Origin: Pedobacter sp. Leaf250
Lineage (GTDB): Bacteria; Bacteroidota; Bacteroidia; Sphingobacteriales; Sphingobacteriaceae
Length of the DNA: 64,000 nucleotides
NCBI RefSeq assembly: GCF_920984735.1
Contig: NZ_CAKLBU010000007.1
Span: 148,545 to 212,544 of the forward strand
Direction: 5' to 3'
Of the stretch, positions 8,099 to 16,345 are shown one piece after another. Under the pieces are notes generated by a model. It made no database searches. It saw only the letters and a program-made list of their open reading frames with translations, and was not told the DNA's origin. Numbering within the stretch: position 1 is the first letter of the stretch; each line of letters opens with the position of its first letter. The position numbers were made by a program, and so were the translations under genes.

Positions 8099-10366
8099 TT
8101 AACTTTTAGGCTCCTCATTTTTTACTTTTCTAACCCTAGTTTTCTTTATAGATTCGGTAATAGACGGGAATTGTTTGTGCCACATGCTGGTATACATACC
8201 ATCGAGTTTAACCAATGCCGCATGTGTGCCTTCCTCAATGAGTTTCCCCTCTTTTAAAACCACAATTTTATCTGCATTAACTACAGTGCTTAATCTGTGT
8301 GCGATCAAAATAATAGTTTTCCCTTGTTCGCGAAGCAAAGAAATGGCATTATGAATATGTTCTTCTGATGAAGAATCTAGTGAGGAAGTTGCCTCATCCA
8401 AAATCAATATTTCAGGATCTCGATAAAGCGCCCGGGCAATGGCCAAACGCTGCCTTTGTCCTCCCGATAAGTTGGTTGCATTTTCGCCTAAATAAGTATC
8501 AAACCCATTTGGTAAACGCTCAATAAAATCCATAATATTTAATTGGGCACAGATGCGGATGATTTTTTTCATATCAGGTTCCATTTCCCCAACTGCAATA
8601 TTTTCAATCACATTGCCAGCAAACAAGTGCACATCCTGAGGAACTACCGCAACCAACTTTCTTAAACTTTCATTGGTGATGTAATTAATATCGAATTTGC
8701 CAATCATAATATTGCCCGCTTGTAAAGGGTAAATATTTTGAAGTAGCGAAAGTAAAGTAGTTTTTCCCGATCCACTTTCGCCAACCACCGCAGTAATTTT
8801 TCCTTTCGGTACATGAAGATCAAAACCATCAAAAACAGTTACCCTCGTTCCATATCTAAAGTTTACTTTTCTAAACTCGATATCGCCAATCATATCTGGT
8901 GAAATATCCATGCGGTTTTCAGTTTTCTCCCGCTCCAAATCCATAATTTCGAAAAGCCTATCTGCAGCAATTCTTGCATCCTGAAAAACTTTATTCATCC
9001 CGATTAAACTGATTACTGGTCCGGTGAAGTAACCAATTATAGCATAAAACGACAGCAATTCGCCTGGGGTAATTAAATTTTGAAGTACAAAACTTGCCCC
9101 AGCCCAAAGTAAAATAACTGAAAACGTACTGGAAATAAATCCACTGGCGTTGCCAACTAACAATGAATTTGTTCCAGATGTGTAAACCGTTTTAAGCAAA
9201 TTAATAAACCTGATTTCGGTTTTAAGGTTAGAAAAATTTTCAAGTCCAAAACGCTTAATGGTACTTACCGAATGAACTGATTCTACCAATTGGTTTTCCA
9301 GTTCGGCACTTTTTTCCATCAATTGCCTTTGAGTGGTTTTATTCAACCGGTTAGAAACGTAATACACCAAAGCATAAAGCGGAACAACGGTAAGCATAAT
9401 CAGCGCCAGTTTCCAATAGTAGGTAAACATTAAAGCAAACGAAAAAATCAAAATGAAAACGTTTACGGCAAAACCCACTAAAACATCATTAATAAACGCC
9501 CTGATTTTTACTGCATCGTTCATGCGAGAAATGATTTCTCCTACCCGCATGGTATCGAAAAAGGCTTGGGGTAATTTTAGAAGATGTTTATAATAACCTA
9601 AAATCAGCCTTGCATCAATCTGCTGACCTGTTTTTATGGTTAATAATGTTTTGGCATAATTGATGAAAATTTGAAGCAGAATGATCACAATCATTACTGT
9701 ACCCATCAGGTTTAAAAGATTTGTGTTCCCTTCGGGCAGCACATTATCTACAATTTTCTGCAAAAATATGGAAGTAGATAATCCTAAAATTGTGTAAAAT
9801 ATTGCCCCAATTAATACCTGAATCAGCACTGATTTATGCGGCATTAATAGATAGAGAAATCTTTTCTCTAATGATATTCGCTCGGTTCCTGCTGTAAAAT
9901 CATCTCCCGGTAGGAGCATAATTAAAACACCTGTCCATTTTTGCCTAAACTCATCAGGTGTTAAACGCTGCATTTCTCCATAAGCCGGATCCATTACCTC
10001 GACATAATCTTCAGTAACTTTATACAAAACAATGTAATGCGCCAGGTTATTGTTATTAACGTGAGCAATTACAGGCGTTGGAATGGTAAACAAGTTATCA
10101 TAACTTGCCTTAACTCCTTTCGCCGAAAACCCCAATCTTGTTGAGGCTTCAATTAAACCAAGCACATTTGTGCCTTTTTTATCAGTACTGGCATATTGAC
10201 GTATTCGGGCAATTGGCAAATCCAATCCGTAATGAATAGATATTGAAGCTAAACAGGCAGCGCCACAATCCGTTACATCATGCTGCTTTATAATTGTTTT
10301 CTTCGTTTTTCTATTAGCAGCAACTTTTGCTTTAAAAGCTTGAAAAAATTGGGTTAAGCTTTTCAT
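8099..10366 (-). CDS. Peptidase-containing ABC exporter (C39, bacteriocin type)
   Basis: Inner-membrane exporter that cuts double-glycine leaders and transports the released peptide. The N-terminal C39 cysteine peptidase (about residues 20-150) has the catalytic Cys in DVTDCGAACLAS, His in NLAHYIVLY and Asp in VMDPAYGEM. A six-helix transmembrane domain follows (about 170-450), then an ATPase domain with Walker A GESGSGKTT, signature LSGGQRQRLAIARAL and Walker B ILILDEATSSLD. At 755 residues it is the usual length. Its start overlaps the HlyD stop by 4 nt. The two GG-leader peptide genes just upstream are its likely substrates. Confidence 0.93.
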   Translation of the reverse strand: MKSLTQFFQAFKAKVAANRKTKKTIIKQHDVTDCGAACLASISIHYGLDLPIARIRQYASTDKKGTNVLGLIEASTRLGFSAKGVKASYDNLFTIPTPVIAHVNNNNLAHYIVLYKVTEDYVEVMDPAYGEMQRLTPDEFRQKWTGVLIMLLPGDDFTAGTERISLEKRFLYLLMPHKSVLIQVLIGAIFYTILGLSTSIFLQKIVDNVLPEGNTNLLNLMGTVMIVIILLQIFINYAKTLLTIKTGQQIDARLILGYYKHLLKLPQAFFDTMRVGEIISRMNDAVKIRAFINDVLVGFAVNVFILIFSFALMFTYYWKLALIMLTVVPLYALVYYVSNRLNKTTQRQLMEKSAELENQLVESVHSVSTIKRFGLENFSNLKTEIRFINLLKTVYTSGTNSLLVGNASGFISSTFSVILLWAGASFVLQNLITPGELLSFYAIIGYFTGPVISLIGMNKVFQDARIAADRLFEIMDLEREKTENRMDISPDMIGDIEFRKVNFRYGTRVTVFDGFDLHVPKGKITAVVGESGSGKTTLLSLLQNIYPLQAGNIMIGKFDINYITNESLRKLVAVVPQDVHLFAGNVIENIAVGEMEPDMKKIIRICAQLNIMDFIERLPNGFDTYLGENATNLSGGQRQRLAIARALYRDPEILILDEATSSLDSSSEEHIHNAISLLREQGKTIILIAHRLSTVVNADKIVVLKEGKLIEEGTHAALVKLDGMYTSMWHKQFPSITESIKKTRVRKVKNEEPKS

Positions 10367-11568
10367 AGGCTGGTAACTTTGGTTTCTTTACGCTCAGGAA
10401 TAACATTCGGGTTCAACCAATCATCAGCTTTATCATAAAGCAACTGAAACAGTGTTCTTCGGGTAACGAAAAATCTGGCTTGGAGTGTCATTCCCTTTTT
10501 TATATTTCCGGTATAACCATTCCTAAGTTTTAAACTGTTTTTATCGAGCAAACAACGAACTTTGAAAAATGGCTGAGATTCATTTTGCATGAATACATCG
10601 TTCGAGATGGATAAAACTTTACCCGTTGCCATACCCCATTCATTATAATTATAGGCATCTATCTGGAACCTCGCTTTTGTTCCAATCTTTAATAATCCAA
10701 TGTCTTTGGGTTGAACATATGTTTCTGCGATAAGACCCGAATCAGGTGAAATTTCTCCTAAAATCTCATTGGCAGATATGGAACTACCCGGCTGAATACC
10801 CTTCAATTGTTGTACTGTTCCAGTTAATGGTGCCTTTATGGTATAAAATTCTTTTTCCTCTTCGTATTGTTTCTCTTTAGTATCAAGCTGTTGATTTTGA
10901 ATATTCAGTTGATTTAGCTCCGTTTGCCATTTACTTCCCTGCTCTTCTCCTATTAAGCTTAGTTCATTAAAAACATTATCCTTACGAAGCTTCATTTCAT
11001 CGTACTCCAATGCAGAAACTGCCTTCCGTTTATACAGAAAGGCATAGCGTTCGTAATTTTTATAAGCCAATTGATACCGTGCTTTAGCCTCGGTTACTCT
11101 CTGCATAAAAAAACTATATTGCTGGCCATAAACGCCAGATTTTAGGGGAAGTTTTTTCGACCAATCATTACGTTGATAGGCATTTATTAACAGGCGTAAA
11201 TCATATAATTGGTCGGCTACATCACTTTGCTGGAATTGATTTAATTCATCCTGACTTTCAATATTTTCTTTTTTAATGGTTAACAAAACCTGGCCAGCCT
11301 TCACATGCATATTTTCCTTGATGTACAAAGAATCGATACGTCCTGCTATAAGCGGTTTGATTTCGTTTCGCTCGGCAGTTGGTCTGAATATGCCTGTACT
11401 TTTAACATTTACATCAACTTTAATAAAGAATAGCGCTAAAAATGCAACTATAAGCACAACCAAAATAACCTGATAAATTACTTTGGTGTATGAGTTGTGA
11501 GAATGAAAATGATACTCGGCAGTATTTTCAATGATCTCTTTCGGGAATATGTATTTGTCACTATCCAT
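10363..11568 (-). CDS. HlyD-family membrane fusion protein
   Basis: Periplasmic adaptor linking the C39 exporter to an outer-membrane channel. 401 residues: cytoplasmic N-terminus, one TM segment (about 29-49, VIYQVILVVLIVAFLALFF), a lipoyl-type half-motif (SLYIKENMHVKAGQVLLTI), a long helical hairpin (about 110-240, rich in Glu, Gln and Lys), the second lipoyl half and a beta-barrel region. The ABC gene follows with a 4-nt overlap, so the two are translationally coupled. No TolC-like gene lies nearby; the outer-membrane component would be encoded elsewhere. Confidence 0.9.
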   Translation of the reverse strand: MDSDKYIFPKEIIENTAEYHFHSHNSYTKVIYQVILVVLIVAFLALFFIKVDVNVKSTGIFRPTAERNEIKPLIAGRIDSLYIKENMHVKAGQVLLTIKKENIESQDELNQFQQSDVADQLYDLRLLINAYQRNDWSKKLPLKSGVYGQQYSFFMQRVTEAKARYQLAYKNYERYAFLYKRKAVSALEYDEMKLRKDNVFNELSLIGEEQGSKWQTELNQLNIQNQQLDTKEKQYEEEKEFYTIKAPLTGTVQQLKGIQPGSSISANEILGEISPDSGLIAETYVQPKDIGLLKIGTKARFQIDAYNYNEWGMATGKVLSISNDVFMQNESQPFFKVRCLLDKNSLKLRNGYTGNIKKGMTLQARFFVTRRTLFQLLYDKADDWLNPNVIPERKETKVTSL

Positions 11569-11614
11569 ATCAAAAATTATATACGCATTTTAGTGATAAG
11601 GGGTTTCCAAATCG

Positions 11615-11642
11615 AAAAAAAGACCATATTGCCTGGTCTTTT
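11615..11642 (-). terminator. Terminator/attenuator between peptide A and hlyD
   Basis: A 9-bp stem (AAAAGACCA / TGGTCTTTT, 11618-11626 and 11634-11642) with a 7-nt loop, followed on the minus strand by seven T (A run 11615-11621 on plus). It lies between the peptide A stop and the HlyD start, so it would limit read-through into the exporter genes. Confidence 0.75.
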
Positions 11643-11662
11643 AAAAAATAAAATTTTTAGAA

Positions 11663-11878
11663 TTATTGGTTAATTCCTAAAAATCTAAAGTTCAAATGAG
11701 TATTGTTTCCAACAGAAATTTTAGTTTCATCTCTCCGATCTCCGTTTACGGTAATAAATGAAAGACTCAATAAACTATCAGCTGATGCACTTATAGAAAT
11801 ACTTGATAAGCTACTGGTATTTGCAAAAACACCACCTCCACCTATGCTTACTAATTCATGTTTTGATAAATTTTCCAT
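11663..11878 (-). CDS. Double-glycine leader peptide A (putative secreted peptide precursor)
   Basis: 71-residue precursor. The leader MENLSKHELVSIGGGG fits the C39 substrate consensus L(-12) S(-11) E(-8) L(-7) I(-4) G(-2) G(-1), with predicted cleavage after Gly15 and a 56-residue product. The product has no Cys, is Ser-rich (ASADSLLSLS) and ends in THLNFRFLGINQ. The frame is open to 11950, but the ATG at 11878 puts the leader exactly at the N-terminus. Residues 35-59 align without gaps to residues 39-63 of peptide B. A bacteriocin or signalling peptide is possible; the activity is unknown. Confidence 0.82.
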   Translation of the reverse strand: MENLSKHELVSIGGGGVFANTSSLSSISISASADSLLSLSFITVNGDRRDETKISVGNNTHLNFRFLGINQ

Positions 11879-11901
11879 GATGATTGATTTTTGTAGTAAA
11901 T

Positions 11902-11929
11902 AAAAAGGGATTCTTTTCAGAATCCCTTT
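11902..11929 (-). terminator. Terminator/attenuator between peptides B and A
   Basis: A perfect 10-bp stem (AAAGGGATTC / GAATCCCTTT, 11904-11913 and 11920-11929) with a 6-nt loop, ending on the minus strand in a T run (11906-11902). It lies 22 nt past the stop of peptide B and before the start of peptide A. Confidence 0.75.
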
Positions 11930-11951
11930 CATAAATTGAGTGTTAATCAAA

Positions 11952-12185
11952 TTAGCTGGTTAGGCTTTGGAACAAACCTTGTAAGCTTCCACCAATGTTA
12001 TTCCCTACAGAGAACGAGGTTTTACTCGATTCATCTCCGTCTTGGGTTTCGTTTGAAAATGATAATAAATTACCAATTCCTATTGATCCTAATAATCCAC
12101 CTGAATTCGATGAATCATTACCACCAAATAAACCACCACCGTTGATTTCTTTCATTTCGTTTAAATTTAACTCTTGAAGTTTCAT
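11952..12185 (-). CDS. Double-glycine leader peptide B (putative secreted peptide precursor)
   Basis: 77-residue precursor. The leader MKLQELNLNEMKEINGG has L(-12), E(-8), M(-7), I(-4), G(-2) and G(-1), the pattern recognised by C39 peptidases; cleavage after Gly17 would leave a 60-residue product that begins GLFGGN. The product is Gly/Ser/Asn-rich, has no Cys and carries the SFSVGNN motif shared with peptide A. An AT-rich stretch resembling a Bacteroidetes ribosome binding region precedes the ATG. It is the first gene of the exporter cluster, and no immunity protein is recognisable next to it. Confidence 0.85.
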   Translation of the reverse strand: MKLQELNLNEMKEINGGGLFGGNDSSNSGGLLGSIGIGNLLSFSNETQDGDESSKTSFSVGNNIGGSLQGLFQSLTS

Positions 12186-12281
12186 AACGTTCTAATTTTA
12201 ATAATTGCCTACTCTGTTTGAGGTTTTCGGCTACTCCTTTTATGTTCGCTTTTTACAGCGAGGTTAATTAAGAAACGAAAG

Positions 12282-12298
12282 AAACCTGCAGATGGTTT
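12282..12298. promoter_or_regulatory. Candidate operator between peptide B and the XRE regulator
   Basis: The sequence AAACCTGCAGATGGTTT is an interrupted palindrome (AAACC / GGTTT with 7 nt between) in the 296-nt divergent spacer. No exact TANNTTTG element for peptide B was found on the minus strand here. A role as regulator binding site is speculation from position. Confidence 0.25.
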
Positions 12299-12481
12299 TT
12301 ATAACTGCTTGATTAGCAACAACAAATCAGAATACATTAAACTTTTGGGTTGTTCCTTTGTTTGCAATAATTAGGTTGCCTATCCGTTCGCGTGATACTT
12401 TATAGTAAAACGATTAATTCCTATAAAATCTAAGCCGATCAGAATTTCGTAAATTATTGAAACATTAAAATTATCCCTTTT

Positions 12482-12763
12482 ATGGAAGATGTATTAGCTT
12501 TTAAGACAAAGAATGTTGCCGGGAATATTAGAAAAATTAGAGAATACAGAGATTATACTCAAGATTATTTGGCAGCAAAACTAAAAATTTCTCAAAACGC
12601 TTATAGTAAAATTGAGTTAGGTTATAGTAAATTAACTATTGATCGGTTATTTCAAATTTCTACTATTTTAGAAGTTGAGGTAACACATTTGCTTACCTTA
12701 AATCACAATGATTTAATTAAAATTATTGCTGAAGATGAAAACAGAACAGCAGCGGTAAGTTAA
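12482..12763 (+). CDS. XRE-family (Cro/CI) helix-turn-helix regulator
   Basis: 93-residue DNA-binding protein. The HTH covers about residues 14-68: NIRKIREYRDYTQDYLAAKL, then KISQNAYSKIELGYSKLT, then IDRLFQISTILEVEVTHLL. There is no further domain. It is divergent from the GG-peptide/exporter genes and a candidate regulator of them, judged only by position. The next gene (HD hydrolase) appears to have its own promoter. Confidence 0.85.
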   Translation: MEDVLAFKTKNVAGNIRKIREYRDYTQDYLAAKLKISQNAYSKIELGYSKLTIDRLFQISTILEVEVTHLLTLNHNDLIKIIAEDENRTAAVS

Positions 12764-12811
12764 AAACTTCCGCTGTTGAAATCATTTATTCCAGCCTGCA
12801 TAAATTTCCAA

Positions 12812-12819
12812 TATCTTTG
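12812..12819 (+). promoter_or_regulatory. Probable -7 element for the HD-domain gene
   Basis: TATCTTTG matches TANNTTTG exactly, 14 nt before the ATG at 12834. No TTG -33 element is evident at the right distance. Confidence 0.45.
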
Positions 12820-12833
12820 GCAAAAATTCTATT

Positions 12834-13478
12834 ATGCAGCCTTCTATCCAAAAAACAATCGATTTTGTAAAAAAAACTTTAGCCAATGCAGAAGCTGGTC
12901 ATGATTGGTTTCATATAGAACGGGTTTATAAAACGGCTCAAAATATCAATCAAAAAGAAAATGGCGATGATTTAGTAGTAGCTTATGCCGCACTGTTGCA
13001 TGATATTGCTGATCCAAAGTTTAATGATGGCGATGAAAAAATAGGTCCAAATATCGCTGCCGCCTTTCTTAAATCTATTGAAGTTGATCAATCAATTATC
13101 GATCATGTGATATTGATCATCGAAAATATGTCTTTCAAAAATAGCTTTGATCAAAATTCCTTCACTTCCAGAGAAATGCAAATTGTTCAGGATGCTGATC
13201 GATTAGATGCCATTGGCGCCATTGGTATAGCAAGGGCTTTTACTTATGGGGGTTTTAAAAACCGTGTGCTTTATGACCCGGAAATTAAACCTGAACAACA
13301 TTTATCAAAAGAAACTTATAAAAATACAACTGCACCAACTATTAATCATTTTTACGAAAAACTGCTTTTGCTTAAAGACATGATGAATACTAATGCAGGA
13401 AAAGATATTGCAGAGGAACGCCATCAATTTATGCTGCTTTACCTTAAACATTTTTTTAACGAATGGGAAGGTAATTAG
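12834..13478 (+). CDS. HD-domain phosphohydrolase
   Basis: 214-residue metal-dependent phosphohydrolase of the YedJ-like HD group; the substrate is unknown. The HD signature is visible: His in HDWFHIERVY (about residue 26), the HD pair in AALLHDIADPKF (about residue 60) and the late Asp in QDADRLDAIGAIGIARAF. The family is usually annotated as predicted nucleotide phosphohydrolase. It sits between the XRE regulator and an unknown membrane protein, with no clear functional link to either. Confidence 0.85.
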   Translation: MQPSIQKTIDFVKKTLANAEAGHDWFHIERVYKTAQNINQKENGDDLVVAYAALLHDIADPKFNDGDEKIGPNIAAAFLKSIEVDQSIIDHVILIIENMSFKNSFDQNSFTSREMQIVQDADRLDAIGAIGIARAFTYGGFKNRVLYDPEIKPEQHLSKETYKNTTAPTINHFYEKLLLLKDMMNTNAGKDIAEERHQFMLLYLKHFFNEWEGN

Positions 13479-13578
13479 CTTTTTAGCAGGCATATACCGT
13501 AAAATTACGGTACAGATTACTGATATATAGGTATTGGATAAAAAGACATTTTATAATAATTTAGTATAACTAAAATTA

Positions 13579-14118
13579 ATGAACGTCTTTCAAGTGAAAT
13601 ATCATAAATGTGGCATATTAAGGGCTGCACTTATTGGAATACCAACTCTTGGTGCGCTAATAATGCTTACGATGTTAATCTGTTTTCCATTTTTTACACC
13701 AGCTTGGTTAATCTCCTTTCTAATTATTTCCTTTTTATTATTCATGATTTTTGTTTTGAAATGGATAATCAAAAAACAGATTTTTGTGCCTTGCCTTGTA
13801 AGTATTGATAGGCAAGGCATTAAATTTGAAATTTTAACAAACAGCCTGTTTTATAGTAAAAAAATTTTTCAGACTACCTGGGCCAATATTTCGTCAATTG
13901 AAGAAAGGTTTAGCATTCAAAACGGCAATTACTCATATGCTATAGGTTTCAAGAATCTACAATTTAAAGCTCATTTTAGCATTGATGAAAATTTTGAGGA
14001 TGAGGCTGAAAATTTTTTCAAAACATTGAGGTTTTATCAGGAAATCAAAAAAATCTCTATAATTTTTCAGCAAAGCCAATCCAGCAACCATTTTCCTGAT
14101 GAATTGGCAAGCAGTTGA
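13579..14118 (+). CDS. Hypothetical two-helix membrane protein
   Basis: 179 residues, not assigned to a family. Two adjacent hydrophobic helices (about 13-38 and 40-62) are followed by a soluble C-terminal part with alternating beta-strand-like segments (VSIDRQGIKFEIL, WANISSIEERF), which recalls the YcxB or PH-like layout of small bacterial membrane proteins. That resemblance is structural intuition only. It is AT-rich and Lys/Ile/Phe-rich. Small two-helix membrane proteins can act as peptide immunity proteins, but two genes separate it from the peptide locus. Confidence 0.6.
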   Translation: MNVFQVKYHKCGILRAALIGIPTLGALIMLTMLICFPFFTPAWLISFLIISFLLFMIFVLKWIIKKQIFVPCLVSIDRQGIKFEILTNSLFYSKKIFQTTWANISSIEERFSIQNGNYSYAIGFKNLQFKAHFSIDENFEDEAENFFKTLRFYQEIKKISIIFQQSQSSNHFPDELASS

Positions 14119-14166
14119 TATTCTGTAAAAGAGTATTATTTACTAATATTTTTAGTTTTTTAAAGC

Positions 14167-14174
14167 TATATTTG
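14167..14174 (+). promoter_or_regulatory. Probable -7 element for the radical SAM/DUF4130 operon
   Basis: TATATTTG matches TANNTTTG exactly and ends 17 nt before the ATG at 14192. The -33 region is AT-rich without a clear TTG. Confidence 0.5.
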
Positions 14175-14191
14175 TTAGTAAAATAACACCT

Positions 14192-15451
14192 ATGTCATTC
14201 GATCGAATCCGTGAAAAGTTAAATATTCTTGCAGATGCAGCAAAATATGATGTATCATGTTCATCAAGTGGCGGTACAAGAAAAAACAATAATAAGGGAC
14301 TTGGCGATAGTCATTCGTCGGGAATTTGCCACACCTATACAGAAGATGGGCGATGCGTATCGTTACTTAAAATTTTATTAACCAACCATTGTATTTACGA
14401 TTGTCTTTTTTGTGTATCGCGTAAAAGCAACGACGTAAAACGGGCTGCTTTTACAGTTGATGAAGTGGTTGAACTAACCATGAATTTTTATCGACGGAAT
14501 TATATAGAAGGTTTATTTCTTAGCTCGGGAATTTTCAAAAATGCCGATTTTACAATGGAACGCTTGCTTTTGGTTTGCAAAAAACTTCGGTTAGAACAAA
14601 ATTACAACGGTTACATTCATTTAAAAACCATTCCGGGCGCAAGTGATGAGCTAATTAAAGAAGCCGGTTTATATGCAGATCGAATGAGTATTAATCTCGA
14701 AATGCCTACTGAAGCAGGTTTAAAACTTTTAGCACCTGAAAAAAGTCACGCTGATGTGATTAAACCATTAGATTTTGTTCAAAAAAATATTGCCCAATTT
14801 TCTGCTGATAAAAAGTTAATTAAACACGTTCCAAAATTTGTTCCTGCTGGCCAGAGCACGCAAATGGTAATTGGCGCTACGCCAGAAAGCGACAAAGATA
14901 TTATGTATACTGCAAATGCATTTTACAAAAACTTCTCGTTAAAAAGAGTTTATTATTCTGGTTATGTACCCATTAGCGATGATACTCGAATGCCAGTTTT
15001 GGGCACTCAACCGCCTCTTTTACGAGAAAACAGGCTTTATCAAACCGATTGGTTAATGCGTTTTTATGGCTTTAAAGTTCAGGAAATTTTAAATGACGCG
15101 AATCCCAATCTGGATATAGACATTGATCCAAAATTGAGCTGGGCCATTCGGAACATGCAGCATTTTCCTATCGATATTAACAAGGCTGATTATAAAATGA
15201 TTTTACGCATTCCTGGAATTGGGGTAATGTCGGCTCAAAAAATAGTGCAGGCAAGGAAATTCGGAAAATTAAGAATAGATCAACTCAAAAAAATGGGTGT
15301 GGCATATAATAGGGCAAAACATTTCATTACCTGCGTTGATAGTCCATATCAATTAAAAGATTATCAGGGTACACAAATAAAAGCTTTTATTCTAGCCGAA
15401 AGCCATAGTAAATATTTAAAAACAGACAGCAATCAACTGATTTTATTCTAA
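14192..15451 (+). CDS. Putative DNA modification/repair radical SAM protein
   Basis: 419 residues, matching the family described as radical SAM linked to uracil-DNA glycosylase (TIGR03916). The 4Fe-4S motif is in NHCIYDCLFC (CxxxCxxC, about residues 66-73). After the TIM-barrel region, a helix-hairpin-helix follows near residues 335-360 (ILRIPGIGVMSAQKIVQARKFG), a nonspecific DNA-binding motif. The biochemical reaction is not known for the family. The stop overlaps the next start by one base, so it is coupled to its usual partner, the DUF4130 protein. Confidence 0.9.
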   Translation: MSFDRIREKLNILADAAKYDVSCSSSGGTRKNNNKGLGDSHSSGICHTYTEDGRCVSLLKILLTNHCIYDCLFCVSRKSNDVKRAAFTVDEVVELTMNFYRRNYIEGLFLSSGIFKNADFTMERLLLVCKKLRLEQNYNGYIHLKTIPGASDELIKEAGLYADRMSINLEMPTEAGLKLLAPEKSHADVIKPLDFVQKNIAQFSADKKLIKHVPKFVPAGQSTQMVIGATPESDKDIMYTANAFYKNFSLKRVYYSGYVPISDDTRMPVLGTQPPLLRENRLYQTDWLMRFYGFKVQEILNDANPNLDIDIDPKLSWAIRNMQHFPIDINKADYKMILRIPGIGVMSAQKIVQARKFGKLRIDQLKKMGVAYNRAKHFITCVDSPYQLKDYQGTQIKAFILAESHSKYLKTDSNQLILF

Positions 15452-16215
15452 TGATTTACGTTTTCGATGGATCTTTGCCGGGCTTACTTACAGCAGTTTT
15501 CGAATGGTTTGAAAGAAAGCCTGGTCTTGTGGTATTGAAATCGAAGGATGCTTTTCAACCGGAAGCATTTACTGAAGTATTTTTTGTGAATAATGATGCA
15601 GAAAAGGCGGACAGGGTGTGGACAGGACTTCAAAAGAAGATTAAAAAAGAGTGGTTACGAAAGTTTTATTGTTCTTATTTATCAGAAATTCCCGAGGCTT
15701 ATCAACATCTTTTTCAGTTTACCATTTACATCTTTCAAAATGAAAAAGGAGCTGAGGCTAATTATGGAAATAATGATGTAATGGCTTTATCGAAATATGC
15801 AAAAAGTGTAGAAAGAGAGAAACACAGAATGGAAGCTTTTATTCGTTTTCAAAAAACAGGTGATGGCATGTTTTATGCATCCATCGATCCTGATTTTAAT
15901 GTTTTGCCGCTCATCACCAATCACTTTAAAAACCGATATGCAGATCAACAATGGATTATTTACGATTTGAAACGGAAGTATGGTCTCCATTATGATTTAA
16001 ATACTGTTGAAGAAATTTCAATTGATTTTTCGGCAGATGTAAATAAAAAAAATCCCGCAGCAATATTAATGGATGAAAAGGAAGAACTTTATTCTTTGCT
16101 TTGGAAAGATTATTTTAAAAGTGCCAACATTGTTGCCCGAAAAAACACCAAGCTTCACGTAAAACACGTTCCCAAAAGATATTGGAAATACTTAACCGAA
16201 AAGCAATTGGGTTAA
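15451..16215 (+). CDS. DUF4130 / TIGR03915-type DNA metabolism protein, no UDG domain
   Basis: 254 residues. The start MIYVFDGSLPGLLTAVFEW and the later HRMEAFIRFQKTGDGMFYASIDPDFNVLPLI region are typical of the partner family of the preceding radical SAM protein. In many genomes this protein is fused to a uracil-DNA glycosylase domain; here it ends at residue 254 after a Lys-rich tail, so the glycosylase is absent. Its role is inferred only from the pairing (ATG overlaps the TAA of the upstream gene). Confidence 0.87.
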   Translation: MIYVFDGSLPGLLTAVFEWFERKPGLVVLKSKDAFQPEAFTEVFFVNNDAEKADRVWTGLQKKIKKEWLRKFYCSYLSEIPEAYQHLFQFTIYIFQNEKGAEANYGNNDVMALSKYAKSVEREKHRMEAFIRFQKTGDGMFYASIDPDFNVLPLITNHFKNRYADQQWIIYDLKRKYGLHYDLNTVEEISIDFSADVNKKNPAAILMDEKEELYSLLWKDYFKSANIVARKNTKLHVKHVPKRYWKYLTEKQLG

Positions 16216-16229
16216 CATCACACTAACAC
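16212..16229 (+). promoter_or_regulatory. Degenerate Pho-box-like repeat
   Basis: TTAACAT-CACA-CTAACAC is a second, weaker copy of the heptamer-N4-heptamer pattern in the region upstream of the PhoR-like kinase; its first heptamer overlaps the stop codon of the preceding gene. No -7 element follows at the expected 8-nt distance. Confidence 0.3.
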
Positions 16230-16345
16230 AAACTTGTCTGCTCATATTATTTACCCACATTTCAAAACTAGAATCGTGTTTCTTGTACTTGTGCCTTCAG
16301 AGAACTAAATCCACTCAACTATTAAGAAAATGAAAAGTAGCCAAG

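Noticed and set aside
11663..12185. Lanthipeptide or disulfide bacteriocin assignment of the two GG peptides
   Set aside because: Neither mature peptide has a Cys and no LanM/LanB-type enzyme is nearby.
12750..12775. Hairpin CAGCGG ... CCGCTG overlapping the stop of the XRE gene, as a terminator
   Set aside because: The stem has a bulge and no T run follows, so termination is not supported.
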